Assembly: GCA_039821145.1 (NCBI GenBank)
Contig: JBCBOS010000004.1
Span: 186,001-250,000 of the forward strand
From: JBCCSZ01 sp039821145
GTDB taxonomy: Bacteria > Bacteroidota > Bacteroidia > Chitinophagales > Saprospiraceae
Direction: 5' to 3'
Length of the DNA: 64,000 bases
A program made the translations under genes and the position numbers. This document shows, piece by piece, positions 1 to 10,280 of the stretch. The notes beneath the pieces were generated by a model. That model ran no database searches. It saw nothing but the letters and a program-made list of their open reading frames with translations, and was not told the DNA's origin. How positions within the stretch are numbered: the first letter of the stretch is position 1; each line of letters begins with the position of its first letter.

Positions 1-325
1 TGTGGTGAGCATATTTGGGTCCTGTGCGATAGGTCCGCTTGAGCTTTTCTGACTCGATGGGGGAGTCACAATAAAACTTTACATCCAACTCCTTCTTCAT
101 CGGCTTGATGATCAGCCAGGCCTTTTGGCTCGTGAAGACAACACTGTGTACAGAAGCCCCGATGCTACAGGGAACCCAGCGAGATACCACCTGAACGATG
201 TCGTCATAAGCGATGACCAATTCGTCTGGCTTATTCAAAAACACCTCCCCGATCCCAATCTTGGTACACATATGAGACTGGTTGGTGTTTTTGAACAAAC
301 GCTCACAGTTCGGACATTCCCACAT
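1..325 (-). CDS. DUF5655-type protein, 3' end outside the window
   Basis: The reading frame opens with ATG at 325 and runs off the left edge, so about 108 N-terminal residues are visible. The N-terminus has CPNC (C4, C7) followed by NQSHMC (H18, C20). This is the short zinc-knuckle-like start I associate with DUF5655 proteins, whose function is unknown to me. A hydrophobic core segment (VFTSQKAWLIIKP) follows. The gene begins 13 nt after the sprA stop on the same strand, so it could be the last gene of an sprA transcript. The family call is from memory of the N-terminal motif; the frame itself is convincing because it is open and uses normal codons. Confidence 0.7.
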   Translation of the reverse strand, partial: MWECPNCERLFKNTNQSHMCTKIGIGEVFLNKPDELVIAYDDIVQVVSRWVPCSIGASVHSVVFTSQKAWLIIKPMKKELDVKFYCDSPIESEKLKRTYRTGPKYAHH

Positions 326-338
326 CGCATCACTTTGG

Positions 339-3300
339 TTAATTGAGTGAAAAGCGAATGGTCACCCCTCCCTGGGTATTGGTGATGGGGAAGGACGCCA
401 GCGTGGCTGGAATGGTCTGACTCCGCTCGAAGAACAGTCGAATGTTGACCTGCTCGTTGACATCGTAGTCAATCGAAGGAGAAATCCGAATCGTCTTCAA
501 TCCCCTGACCGTTTGGGTCTCGCCATTCTTCAAATCGTAAAACAGCGTAATGTCATTGCGATAAGAGAAGTCAAAGACAAAGTTCAAATCCCCTGCATTG
601 CCCCCTCCCGGACCTCTTCTGCTCCGGTTGCGGTTGTTGTTTCGAGGGTTGTTCTTTTTCTCATCTTCTTCCTTGTTGCGACGACTCTTCGACCTCTTCT
701 TGCTGTTTTTGATGAAGCCAAACTCCACTCCCTGCAACTGGTAGTTGAAGCCGAAGACGTATTCTTCTGTATTGGTCTCATTCAAGCGATCATCGTTGAA
801 GTTGAGACGCAAGTTGCGCGACTTCTTCCAATCGATCCGGAAGCCCAGGTCATTTTGGAAGTCTACCTTGATCCCGATCAGCGGAGCAAACTGCTCATCG
901 ATCACAATGTCTGGGATGGTAAAGCGCGTATAGTAATTCAAACTGGTCGGCTCTGTCCGCAGGGGCAGTTCTGAGTCAAAATCCGTATCCGTACTGAAGG
1001 AGTTCACCGTCAGATTCGATCGATACCCGTGGCTCAAGGCAAAGTTGGAGAAAATCTCCTTGAAGAGCGGAATCTTTGACAGGCCATTGTAGGTCAGCTG
1101 CCAATTGATCTTCGGAATTTGCTTGAACAACACCTTCGTATAATCTGCATCGATCTCTGCTGTGTTGGCATCTCCGTCGGTGTAGGCAGCGAGGAAGGCC
1201 GGAATCAATACGTTTTGCTGCAATCGTCCATATCCCTCGGCATAATCAACTCCGTCCAGAGAGTGCTGATTGCCGGTGACACCCAAGCGACGAGAGATGA
1301 TCGATCGGTTGGCGTCGAATCTTTCAAACAAGCTCTCAATGTCATTGCCAAATAAGGTCTGCATGGCAAAATACGACATGGAGAACGAACCCACCTCCCT
1401 GGGGATGCTGTGGACAATCTCATCGATCGGCGAGCCTGTGTCCAGCAAGGTCGTATCGCGGAAGTAGAGCGATCTGTCTTGGGTAAACTTGCGGTCGGCC
1501 TCCAGCTCGATGCGGAAATCCTTGAAGGGTTCCAAGGTGATCCTGGCGCGAATGTCCTGCGAATAATTTTGCAGCACTTGTTGGTTTTGCAAAATGTTGT
1601 CGGTGATCCAGCCTTTGCCAGCAGCCTGGTTGAGCCAGTCATTCTCCCGATCGTTGTTGGCAATCCTCGGTTGCAATCCGCCGACAAAATCCCAACCCGG
1701 CGCACCAAACCCATCGCTGAGGCCCAGCATCTCTGTCTGAGGCAAGAAGCCCGGCACCACGGTCCCGAAGTCTTCCGAATAAGACAAGCGAGCCTTTCGA
1801 AGGGTCATCAGCGGACGAATCAGTATCCGCTCAATTTGGGAAGGTTCCCGATTGCGGTTGTTCTTCTGTCGCTCCTTCTTCTTGTCTTTCTTGCTCTTTT
1901 TGTCGCCCTTCTGAGGCCCAGCCTTTCCATCGGCATTTTTGCCATCAGGCCCCACTTTGCCAGGTGTACCTGGTGGACCGCCGCTGCTGTTGGCATCGGC
2001 ATTCTTATTTTTTCGATTCTTTCGCCTCTTTCGCTTGTTCTTTTTCAACTTGCCATCAGCTCCCATTTCCACCCCTGTGTCACTGCCGGAGGGACCATCC
2101 ATTCCACTTTCTGCCTTGGCAGCCCGGTCGCTCTTTTTCCGTCGACCTCCCCGGCCCGAATCTCGGCCACTGTTTCTGCCCCGACCTCTGCTTCCCCGAT
2201 TGATCCGATCCAGGTACTTGGACTTTCGGTACAAACTTTCAAAATTGAAATCACCCGTCACCTGGCGCCTCTGAGAGTTTTGGATCACATTTCCAAGGGA
2301 ATCTACGTTGAGGGCCGCGGCACTCCAACTGTAGTCTGCATTGTACTGCGCCTTCACCTGCACCCAATCCAGGAAGGGGATTTGCTTGGTGGGAACAGTG
2401 TAGCCCAGATCGAAGCGATGGTTGTAGTTCTTGGTACGACCAAATGCCCGGATGTTTTTCCAGATCTCTTCGTTGAGTTCGTCTTGTGTCAACGGTCGAT
2501 TGGTGTCCGGATCGAAATTCTTCAATTCATCAATCACCGCTGCGTTGACGGCACTGAAGTTGAACTTCAGAGATTTGGACAAATCCCATCGCAAGTCATA
2601 GTTTCGGTTCCAGGTAAATTGCTTGTTGTAGAACGTACTGAATTGATCGTCCAAATCCGTAAATCGGTATTTGGTAATCTGTATCTCTCGATTCATGACA
2701 GTACTAAACGAGAAGGAGTTCGGCACCGGATTGAAGTTGAAATCCGTAATGAGTTTGAGCCATTTGCTCTTGGACAGCTTCTTGAAAGGCTGTATGCTCG
2801 TCCCTTTGCCCACCGAATAGCTGTAGTTGAGCGAGCCATTGTGCTCCTTGACCTTGTCGCTTTCGATGAATGGATCTCGATTGTCGGCCTCCGTATAAGA
2901 ATAACTCACACTGAAGTTTTCAATGTTCCAGGGCATGGCCTTTTTGTCTGCCTGTTTTTCCGTTCGGACTTTTCGGACGTTGGTAAAGTTCAAACTCTTT
3001 AAGACCGTTACGTCCTGGGCCAAGTCCTTGACTTCCTGTTTTTCCTCCGAGGTGGTCTGGGCTCGAATCTTGTCCTCCAATCGAATGTCCTTGTCATAGG
3101 GATCAAATTCGGGCCGGAGCACTGTCTTAGAATACTGGGCATACATCGGGATTTTGATGCCCGACTTGTCGCCAAAAAACTTGCCCAACTCCAAATTGGT
3201 CGACAAATCGACCTGGGTCTTCCGCTCCCGGGCGCGTTGCTGAAGGCGTTCCTCCAAGCCACCAAAGCCCACCGTTTCGATTTCACCAGCCACGGTAAAG

Positions 3301-6300
3301 TCCCCAAGATCGGCCAGCTTCAAGTCCACACGACCGATGGCAGCCATACCGCCTCGTTCGTCCAAACCACTGACCCGCAGCTCGTTGACCCACACCTCTG
3401 CACAGTGTGCGTCGTTTTCCGGATCTCGATTGACCAAAGCGATCATGATCCCTTTCAGCGGCCCAAGCGTGGGGTTGCCAATGATTCGGATGGTATTTCG
3501 CTCATTGTTCGGGTCGGGACGGGAGTAAAAGTCGTTAAGCGAAGCGGCGGCACTGTTCCGTTCTTGCTTGAGTTGGGTAAACTCCTTGAGGGGAACACTG
3601 ATGTCGTTGGCTTCCGGCCAGGCAACCCGTTTGTAGGCTGGATCGATGTAGAAATCGGGATTGGGGAAGTTCGGTATCAATGAAGTATCCGATATGACAA
3701 GTGGTACTTCGTATTCGTAATAGTTGTTTTCAAAGTCACTTCCCATTCGCAGCAACAGCCTCAAGTCGTCGTCCTGTAGATTGGGGTCGTTGACAGGTTC
3801 CAAGTGGACAAACATCTCCAGCTCCTCGTACAATCGAAGGTCAAAATTGATGTTTTTGTAAATCCCCCTGGCAAAACCACCCGGCATGCCACAGACGTTC
3901 ATGGCCAAGGCCTGCTCGTTTTGCAGTACGTTGGCAAAGGCGGTATTGTTGGCCTGCTCTCGTTGGATACCCGGCGGGATGGTGTAGCCAAATGGGGTTC
4001 GCGTACTGTTTTCCTCCACGTTGACGTCATTGATGTCAAAAGAAGAAAATTCCGGAGCGTTGGGATCGACAACGGCATCCTCCACTGTCAATGGACGGCG
4101 GTAGCGACGCCACTGGTTGCGAGCCAACTCCAAACGAGCAAAACGAAGGGTAATGTCATCTTCAAATCCTCTCAGGAACATCCGGATGAAGCGAATGGCA
4201 CGGAAATCCTGGATTCCACCCACGATCTCATCATGCTGATCAATCGGAATCTTGAATCGGTACCAAATGCGATTGTTCGGGCCGTGGATGGAGTCGGTGA
4301 TGAACTGGTTGTTGTAATCCAGCGTAAAGGTTCCATCAGGTCGATCATCCTCTACAGATGTCAAAGGAATTCTGTATTGGTAGTAGGCCTCCGTTTCGTT
4401 CAGAGTATTGTCCCGGTTGAGGTCTTCCGAATCCGGTATGTTGGTCGCCGATTGGACCGTTGCTGCATTGGCATCTGGTGGCTGTGAGTTGCCTTCCGGG
4501 TTGTTGAATTGCAAGTATCGGTCGAGAACTGCCGTATTGGCATCGAAGCTTGGGTCGCGGAAGTAAACAAAGTTGTCATTGGAGGGGTCGGCGTTGAATT
4601 CGTCAAACGCCTGGGCGGTCAAGTGGCCTCGGTATTCGTCTACCACCTCGGCAAACTGTACCCGTTCCCCATCATCATTGAACCCATCCAACCCAACATC
4701 CTGTAGCTCCCGATCTCTGTCTGTGTTGGCAAAAGCGTTGATGATGTTTTGGTTGCGAGGAATCAAACTCCAATTGGTCTCGTCTGTCCGGCCACTGCCA
4801 TCGGTGGGAATTCCATTTTCGTAGAAGTAGCGGGAATCGCGCAGGATGTCCTCCGAGATGTTCCCCAAGTTGAGGAACAATTCTCCATCATTGGGACCAT
4901 TTTCAAAGGGGTTGAGCATCCAGAATTCGACAAATTCGATGTTGGCCGCTTCAAAATCTGTCACGGTCAGGTCTCGCATGATTCCCCCCCAACGCGACCT
5001 TGGATCGACCAAGAAACCATCCTCGGTAATACCCGCAGAAATGGCCGGATCATTTTGGCCAAGTGGCTTGTCGAAGTTGTATGGTCCCCGTCGCCTTGGC
5101 AGGAAGGTGAGGTCAAAAGTCTGAATGTTGTTGCTGAATCCAGGCACCAAAGAGATGTTGGGAAACACCTCTGTCTGTGCAATTGGAGCAGTTCGCGGAT
5201 CACTGCGATCGCCCCCCACACTGAGGTCAATCCGATACCACATGAGCTTGGCGCGGTTGTAACCATAGGCCAAGTCATTGATCAGGTCTCCTTCCGGGAA
5301 GCGAGTGGCCTGCGGCGAACCGGCCAGACCCCGCGGCACACTGGCCAGCACCCACTTGTTGGCAGGCGTTCGAAGGTCAAAGCTGCTCGTACTGCCCTCA
5401 AAGTCATCGAGATAAACGACGCCCCGCTTGTCCTTCTTGCCGTCTTCTGTCCGCCCCTGGTTGATGGCCCGCGAGTGACCAGGCTGCAAAAAGGCTGCTT
5501 CTGCCGACACCGATACACTTGACGGCTCTTTGGTATTGATCAGGGGGATGTTGTCCACGAGGCGGGTCAGCCAGGGAGCATCCTTGGTAAAGTTGACGTC
5601 TACCCCATAGATGCTGTTGTTGATGGGATCGTCGCCCACGTTGACTTTCTGGGTAAAAGGTCTTTCAAAAAGGTGCAAGTAGGTAGCCCCAATGTTGAAA
5701 TCCTCATTGATGGCATAATCAGCTCGCAGACCGATCAGCGATTTGGTTTGAAATCCAAATAAGGTATTGTCTTCAAAATTGACATTGACCGGAACCCCTG
5801 AGTTGAGCAGGGCATCGTTGAGGATGGTCACCCGGCCGATGTTGTAATCCACTTCGTAATCCACCCCTTCCGTAAGGGTCTGCCCCCCCGCCGTCACACG
5901 AACCGATCCCTGGGGCAAGTTGAACGAACCGAGCGAAATCTCTCGGCTGGCACCACCACTGTTGCCACTCGATTTGTACTCCCCTTTGATGATGAATCGG
6001 TTGAGGTCTGGATATTCCCTGGCTCGGGTGAGCGTGGAGTCGTAGAGCACTCGAAAGTCAAAGGTATCTCGGAGGTTGGGATCGTCTATGTCTTCCACAA
6101 GATCGGTCCCAAAAGGCTCCAAGACCGGGAACATGATTCGCCCATTTCGGGGTTGTATCGTCAAGCCCGGCACGAAGTCAAAGATGCCGTCCGGGCAGGG
6201 ATCCCCCTGCACATTTAATCGGTCGAGATTGAAGACCCTCAACAATGGGATTCCCACCAGATTGGTAAAGGGCAGGAAGCGAATGTCGCCCCTTTGTGGA

Positions 6301-8030
6301 TCGTTGTAAAAGATGTCGAGTCGAAAATCTTCCTGTCCGATCTGAAAGGCGCCCAAGGAATAGACGTTTTTCATCATCAAATCCCAGAAAGGCAAATCGA
6401 TCCGCGTGATGGTACTCTTGAGCATCTTGACGAAGATCACGGGGGGTGGCTGCGTGGTATCTGCCGGCACATTGCCTTTGGTCAATTCCCCAACCGTGTA
6501 GTTCTTTCCATTGTAATCGTAGCGAAACGATACCCCAAGTACTTGGTCGGGGCGCAGGTTGAAGTTGAGGGAGATGAATCCCAGATCGGGGTGGAAGGTA
6601 TATTCGGAAGGGCTCAGCAATCGAGCACTGATTTTTTCGAAGTCTTTGGCCTGCTCAAATCTAAAGTCTGGCCCCGTCAGTTTGGCGACTGACTTGTCGA
6701 TGCTTCTGATCTCTGGATCGTTGAGCAGGGCTTGGTAGATGTCGTTGGCGCGGTTGTCGGGCAGGCCTTCTCCGGTGAAGGCATCGCGAAAGCGGACAGG
6801 ATTGGGCGCTTGGAAGTTGATGTTGTCGTTGGTCAGGCGAGTGGGTTCCCCCAAATCGGCAATGGCCACGATGTCTTGTACCCCATTTCCAGTGTAGTCA
6901 TTTCTGTCGTTGGTCACCCATACCTCGATGTCTCCTGGATTGATTTTGAACAAGCTCTTGACCTGTGGAAGATTGTCCAGAGAGCCGTTGAAGGAGCTGC
7001 GATTGTAGTGAGAGAGGAAAAAGTGGCGGTTTTCATCGTATTGGTCCGCCCGCACTTCGAATTCCTGCAGTTGGCTACCTCCCTCCAGCCGAAGATTCTG
7101 CTGGCGCGAGCGCTGCTGCGAGGCCACCATGCTCAACTTGAGCTTTCCCCACTGGGTATCGATTTTGAAACCAAATAGGTTTTGGGAGCCCTGAATGAGG
7201 CTGGAGCGAAGTGGAAAACTGACGTTACCCGCTTCGATGTCCTTGATGATGTCGTCTTCGCTGAAGGCATCGCTGTCGTACTGCAGCTTCATTTGGTTTT
7301 CGAAGTCGAAGGTCGCCTGCGTATTGTAATTGGTATTCAGCTTGAGTTTTTCTCCGATGGACCCCGTCACGTTCATTTGGATGTTCATGTCGAAGTCAAA
7401 ACCACCTTGTCGCTGTTGTCGGACGGTCAATACGGGGTTGAGAACCTTTTGAAAATCGGCGCCAAATGTCAGGTCGATGGTTCCCTGGGGCCGGATGTCG
7501 ACTTTGGAACCTCCAAACAATCGATCGGCCAAGCTCTTTTTTACATCAATTTTGTCAACGGGGTCAATCCTGCCTCCACCTCCGCTGCCTGTGCTCACCC
7601 CCGATAAAGACTTGAAATAAGCGTCTTCCTGCTGTTTGGCCTTGTACTCCATGTATTCCTCGAAGCTCATGTAGGTGGGCGCCCGGTAGTAATCGTCTCC
7701 AATCTTTTCTGTAACAATGTAGTTTCCGCTGACGGGATCGTATTCCACTTCCTTTTCAATGACGCTGGGGTCTTTGAGGTCGAAGGGATTGTTGTTGGAG
7801 TTGTAGATCCAGTTGTCTTGCCGATCTTTGAGCGGCACCGTATCTGCCGCCATTTGATCGCTGACCAGCACGTATTCCGGAGCGTAGGGATCATCGGGCT
7901 GTGTCCCGTTTCCGAAGGCGGAAAAGGCATACAAAATGCAAACAATGACCGAAAAAATACTTAGTAGAGATCGTCCTATTTTCATAATTCTAATAACATG
8001 GGATCGGGTCTTGGCTGTGTTCTTGTTCAT
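339..8030 (-). CDS. sprA: SprA/Sov, outer-membrane translocon of the type IX secretion system
   Basis: The 2,563-residue product has the length expected for SprA/Sov, the giant outer-membrane beta-barrel that forms the T9SS protein-conducting channel and is needed for gliding in relatives. A signal peptide is present. The annotated start gives a 15-residue extension, and ATG at 7985 (MKIGRSLLSIF...) would start exactly at the signal peptide and is a reasonable alternative. The sequence is rich in alternating beta-strand segments, and the C-terminus ends in a typical strand (GVTIRFSLN). Two very basic low-complexity stretches are unusual: about residues 1942-2065 (R/K/G-rich, plus-strand 1835-2205) and about 2440-2477 (600-710). 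The order ruvA-sprA is conserved in many Bacteroidota. Confidence 0.96.
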   Translation of the reverse strand: MNKNTAKTRSHVIRIMKIGRSLLSIFSVIVCILYAFSAFGNGTQPDDPYAPEYVLVSDQMAADTVPLKDRQDNWIYNSNNNPFDLKDPSVIEKEVEYDPVSGNYIVTEKIGDDYYRAPTYMSFEEYMEYKAKQQEDAYFKSLSGVSTGSGGGGRIDPVDKIDVKKSLADRLFGGSKVDIRPQGTIDLTFGADFQKVLNPVLTVRQQRQGGFDFDMNIQMNVTGSIGEKLKLNTNYNTQATFDFENQMKLQYDSDAFSEDDIIKDIEAGNVSFPLRSSLIQGSQNLFGFKIDTQWGKLKLSMVASQQRSRQQNLRLEGGSQLQEFEVRADQYDENRHFFLSHYNRSSFNGSLDNLPQVKSLFKINPGDIEVWVTNDRNDYTGNGVQDIVAIADLGEPTRLTNDNINFQAPNPVRFRDAFTGEGLPDNRANDIYQALLNDPEIRSIDKSVAKLTGPDFRFEQAKDFEKISARLLSPSEYTFHPDLGFISLNFNLRPDQVLGVSFRYDYNGKNYTVGELTKGNVPADTTQPPPVIFVKMLKSTITRIDLPFWDLMMKNVYSLGAFQIGQEDFRLDIFYNDPQRGDIRFLPFTNLVGIPLLRVFNLDRLNVQGDPCPDGIFDFVPGLTIQPRNGRIMFPVLEPFGTDLVEDIDDPNLRDTFDFRVLYDSTLTRAREYPDLNRFIIKGEYKSSGNSGGASREISLGSFNLPQGSVRVTAGGQTLTEGVDYEVDYNIGRVTILNDALLNSGVPVNVNFEDNTLFGFQTKSLIGLRADYAINEDFNIGATYLHLFERPFTQKVNVGDDPINNSIYGVDVNFTKDAPWLTRLVDNIPLINTKEPSSVSVSAEAAFLQPGHSRAINQGRTEDGKKDKRGVVYLDDFEGSTSSFDLRTPANKWVLASVPRGLAGSPQATRFPEGDLINDLAYGYNRAKLMWYRIDLSVGGDRSDPRTAPIAQTEVFPNISLVPGFSNNIQTFDLTFLPRRRGPYNFDKPLGQNDPAISAGITEDGFLVDPRSRWGGIMRDLTVTDFEAANIEFVEFWMLNPFENGPNDGELFLNLGNISEDILRDSRYFYENGIPTDGSGRTDETNWSLIPRNQNIINAFANTDRDRELQDVGLDGFNDDGERVQFAEVVDEYRGHLTAQAFDEFNADPSNDNFVYFRDPSFDANTAVLDRYLQFNNPEGNSQPPDANAATVQSATNIPDSEDLNRDNTLNETEAYYQYRIPLTSVEDDRPDGTFTLDYNNQFITDSIHGPNNRIWYRFKIPIDQHDEIVGGIQDFRAIRFIRMFLRGFEDDITLRFARLELARNQWRRYRRPLTVEDAVVDPNAPEFSSFDINDVNVEENSTRTPFGYTIPPGIQREQANNTAFANVLQNEQALAMNVCGMPGGFARGIYKNINFDLRLYEELEMFVHLEPVNDPNLQDDDLRLLLRMGSDFENNYYEYEVPLVISDTSLIPNFPNPDFYIDPAYKRVAWPEANDISVPLKEFTQLKQERNSAAASLNDFYSRPDPNNERNTIRIIGNPTLGPLKGIMIALVNRDPENDAHCAEVWVNELRVSGLDERGGMAAIGRVDLKLADLGDFTVAGEIETVGFGGLEERLQQRARERKTQVDLSTNLELGKFFGDKSGIKIPMYAQYSKTVLRPEFDPYDKDIRLEDKIRAQTTSEEKQEVKDLAQDVTVLKSLNFTNVRKVRTEKQADKKAMPWNIENFSVSYSYTEADNRDPFIESDKVKEHNGSLNYSYSVGKGTSIQPFKKLSKSKWLKLITDFNFNPVPNSFSFSTVMNREIQITKYRFTDLDDQFSTFYNKQFTWNRNYDLRWDLSKSLKFNFSAVNAAVIDELKNFDPDTNRPLTQDELNEEIWKNIRAFGRTKNYNHRFDLGYTVPTKQIPFLDWVQVKAQYNADYSWSAAALNVDSLGNVIQNSQRRQVTGDFNFESLYRKSKYLDRINRGSRGRGRNSGRDSGRGGRRKKSDRAAKAESGMDGPSGSDTGVEMGADGKLKKNKRKRRKNRKNKNADANSSGGPPGTPGKVGPDGKNADGKAGPQKGDKKSKKDKKKERQKNNRNREPSQIERILIRPLMTLRKARLSYSEDFGTVVPGFLPQTEMLGLSDGFGAPGWDFVGGLQPRIANNDRENDWLNQAAGKGWITDNILQNQQVLQNYSQDIRARITLEPFKDFRIELEADRKFTQDRSLYFRDTTLLDTGSPIDEIVHSIPREVGSFSMSYFAMQTLFGNDIESLFERFDANRSIISRRLGVTGNQHSLDGVDYAEGYGRLQQNVLIPAFLAAYTDGDANTAEIDADYTKVLFKQIPKINWQLTYNGLSKIPLFKEIFSNFALSHGYRSNLTVNSFSTDTDFDSELPLRTEPTSLNYYTRFTIPDIVIDEQFAPLIGIKVDFQNDLGFRIDWKKSRNLRLNFNDDRLNETNTEEYVFGFNYQLQGVEFGFIKNSKKRSKSRRNKEEDEKKNNPRNNNRNRSRRGPGGGNAGDLNFVFDFSYRNDITLFYDLKNGETQTVRGLKTIRISPSIDYDVNEQVNIRLFFERSQTIPATLASFPITNTQGGVTIRFSLN

Positions 8031-8308
8031 TGTGTGTGTAGCTCATCAAACGAGAAAACTTTCAAGCCGTCGATGTTTCAGTGTTTTGTGTTAAGATAAC
8101 GCCGGATGGCTGTTGCTCTTTTGGAGGGGACGAATTTTAACATATCCCCCCTGTTTTCTGTTCTCATGGTCATCTAAGTCAAATGCATATCCTCTTCCTT
8201 TACGAAAAAGGCTGGAAGTTGTTCTGAGTCAACAGATTCAACTTCTGAAATATGTTCGATAGATCGAGGATTTAGGGATAGCAGGCCGCATTGCCGTAAC
8301 GAGACTTT
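8031..8308. other. intergenic region between ruvA and sprA
   Basis: No gene is visible here. The only structure noted is an inverted repeat, GAAGTTG at 8215-8221 and CAACTTC at 8239-8245 with a 17-nt spacer, which would lie in an sprA leader if transcription starts upstream of it. I found no convincing TAnnTTTG promoter box on the minus strand, so sprA may be transcribed with ruvA. Confidence 0.4.
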
Positions 8309-8899
8309 TTAAGAAAGCTGCTTCAGGGCTTTTTTGATCAGTTCTTCCACCGATTCATTGCCACTTGGCTTTTTCAAGATGTTATTCAATACCTTTTGAA
8401 CCCGGATGCGTTGAAATCCGAGTGCCACTAATGCTGATAACGCTTCATCTCTCAAAGTATTGTTTATGGGAGCCACTGTCGTGGATACATCTCCGCTTTC
8501 TTTCAAAATCCGATCTTTTAAGTCCAAAATGATTCGCTTGGCCGTCTTCGGACCGATGCCCTTGACCCGATTGAAAGAGGCAACATCCTCTCCCACAATG
8601 GCTGCCCGAACTTCCTCCGGGCGCAGGGACGAAAGAACGATGCGGGCCGTATTGGGACCGATGCCGGACACCGACAATAGATGAACGAAAAGACTCCGTT
8701 CTTCTTGCTCGGCAAAACCGTAAAGCGTATGACTGTCTTCTTTGATGTGCAAATAAGTCAATATGGTGACAGATTCCATTGACTCAATGTGGGAATAGGT
8801 GTGCAGACTGATGTTGACGTGGTAGCCTATGCCGCCCGCCTCTACAATGATGTAGGCCGGATTCTTGTAGCTTATGGTTCCTTTTATGTACGTTATCAT
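8309..8899 (-). CDS. ruvA: Holliday junction branch migration protein RuvA
   Basis: At 196 residues this matches the usual RuvA length. RuvA binds four-way junctions as a tetramer and loads the RuvB motor for branch migration. Residues 1-62 form the OB-fold part (MITYIKGTI... YHVNIS). Two helix-hairpin-helix motifs follow, LLSVSGIGPNTA (about 74-86) and RVKGIGPKTAKRI (about 111-123). The C-terminal 45 residues are the mobile RuvB-contacting domain (EALSALVALGF). The gene diverges from purD. RuvC is encoded 16 kb away rather than beside it. Confidence 0.97.
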   Translation of the reverse strand: MITYIKGTISYKNPAYIIVEAGGIGYHVNISLHTYSHIESMESVTILTYLHIKEDSHTLYGFAEQEERSLFVHLLSVSGIGPNTARIVLSSLRPEEVRAAIVGEDVASFNRVKGIGPKTAKRIILDLKDRILKESGDVSTTVAPINNTLRDEALSALVALGFQRIRVQKVLNNILKKPSGNESVEELIKKALKQLS

Positions 8900-8926
8900 G
8901 CTTTGAACTCAGTAAAAAATGCGCTG

Positions 8927-8934
8927 CGAAGGTA
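8927..8934 (-). promoter_or_regulatory. candidate -7 box for ruvA
   Basis: On the minus strand the sequence is TACCTTCG, one mismatch from the Bacteroidota TAnnTTTG box, 27 nt upstream of the ruvA ATG. No clear -33 TTTG was found. Confidence 0.45.
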
Positions 8935-8953
8935 CAAAAATTTGATGAGTGTC

Positions 8954-8961
8954 TATCTTTG
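8954..8961 (+). promoter_or_regulatory. candidate -7 box for purD
   Basis: TATCTTTG matches TAnnTTTG exactly and lies 34 nt before the purD ATG at 8996. Together with the ruvA box it forms a compact divergent promoter region. A -33 element is not evident. Confidence 0.5.
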
Positions 8962-8995
8962 CAGCATTCATCGTCAATTTGTTCAACATCTTCTT

Positions 8996-10267
8996 ATGAA
9001 AGTACTCTTGATAGGTGGAGGAGGCCGCGAACACGCCCTTGCCTGGAAACTCTCCCAAAGCCCATTGCTGCAACAATTGTTCATCGCACCTGGCAACGCA
9101 GGCACCGCCTCCTGTGGCACCAATGTCGACTTGTCGGCCAGCGACTTTCCCGCTCTCAAAAGTTTTGTCCTCGACAACGAGATTGGAATGCTCATCGTCG
9201 GGCCGGAAGCCCCCCTGGTGGCTGGCATCACCGACTATTTCCGCCAGGAATCCGAACTCCAGCATGTTCTGGTCATCGGACCTTCCCAAGAAGGGGCCAA
9301 ATTGGAAGGGAGCAAGGCCTATGCCAAGACGTTCATGCAGGACTACAACATTCCCACAGCAGCCTACCAGGACTTCACCAGCGACCAGCTCGCCGAGGCC
9401 CTCGCTTATCTCGATACCTTGCAGCCCCCCATCGTTCTCAAGGCCGATGGACTGGCTGCCGGCAAGGGAGTCCTGATCCTCTCCGATCGAGAACAAGCCA
9501 AGAAGGAACTGACAGACATGCTGGGCGGCAAGTTTGGCCAAGCCAGTGAACGAGTGGTGGTGGAAGACTTTTTGCAAGGCATTGAATTCTCTGTCTTTGC
9601 ATTGACAGACGGTACCGACTACCGACTGCTTCCCATTGCCAAAGACTACAAACGGATCGGTGAGGGAGATACCGGACTCAACACGGGAGGAATGGGAGCT
9701 GTTTCGCCTGTTTCCTTCGTCGATGAGGCCTTGATGCAAAAAGTAGAAGAACAAATTGTCCGACCTACCATCCAAGGCATCAAGGAGAAAGGCATTGATT
9801 ATCAAGGCTTTGTCTTTTTTGGACTCATCAAAGTGGACGACTCTCCCTACGTGATCGAATACAACTGCCGCATGGGGGATCCAGAGACGGAAGTGGTGAT
9901 CCCTCGCCTGAAAAACGACCTGATGGAACTCCTCATTGCCACTGCCAAAGGTCGATTGTCTGAACAGCAAATACAGATCGACGAACGCGCTGCCACCACC
10001 GTGATGTTGGTATCCGGAGGCTATCCGGGCACCTACGAGAAGGGGAAGGCCATCAGCGGACTGGAATTCCTCGACAACAGCATCGTCTTTCACGCAGGCA
10101 CCCGCCAAAACGGCGACCAATTGCAGACCAACGGTGGACGGGTACTGGCCATCACTTCCTACGGAGAAAACTTTCGGCAGGCCTTGATGCAGTCCAACGC
10201 CAATGCAGCAAAAATTCAGTTTGAAGGCAAATATTTCCGCAAAGACATTGGTTTGGATTTGATGTAA
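8996..10267 (+). CDS. purD: phosphoribosylamine-glycine ligase (GARS)
   Basis: The 423-residue product catalyses ATP-dependent joining of phosphoribosylamine and glycine, the second step of de novo purine synthesis. The start at ATG 8996 gives the family N-terminus MKVLLIGGGGREHALAWKL. The longer open frame from 8789 runs through the divergent promoter and part of ruvA and is rejected. ATP-grasp features are visible: KADGLAAGKGVLI, the glycine-rich NTGGMGAVSP, and EYNCRMGDPETEVV near the metal site. The gene is followed after 13 nt by the murF-alr fusion and is probably co-transcribed with it. Confidence 0.97.
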   Translation: MKVLLIGGGGREHALAWKLSQSPLLQQLFIAPGNAGTASCGTNVDLSASDFPALKSFVLDNEIGMLIVGPEAPLVAGITDYFRQESELQHVLVIGPSQEGAKLEGSKAYAKTFMQDYNIPTAAYQDFTSDQLAEALAYLDTLQPPIVLKADGLAAGKGVLILSDREQAKKELTDMLGGKFGQASERVVVEDFLQGIEFSVFALTDGTDYRLLPIAKDYKRIGEGDTGLNTGGMGAVSPVSFVDEALMQKVEEQIVRPTIQGIKEKGIDYQGFVFFGLIKVDDSPYVIEYNCRMGDPETEVVIPRLKNDLMELLIATAKGRLSEQQIQIDERAATTVMLVSGGYPGTYEKGKAISGLEFLDNSIVFHAGTRQNGDQLQTNGGRVLAITSYGENFRQALMQSNANAAKIQFEGKYFRKDIGLDLM

Positions 10268-10280
10268 GCCATTGACGCAT

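Noticed and set aside
1410..3002. 530-codon plus-strand open frame inside sprA
   Set aside because: It lies wholly antisense to the conserved sprA frame, has no recognisable domain and no ribosome-binding site. It reflects codon composition of the true gene.
8909..10120. 403-codon minus-strand frame across purD
   Set aside because: Antisense to an intact, motif-complete purD; no domain recognised.
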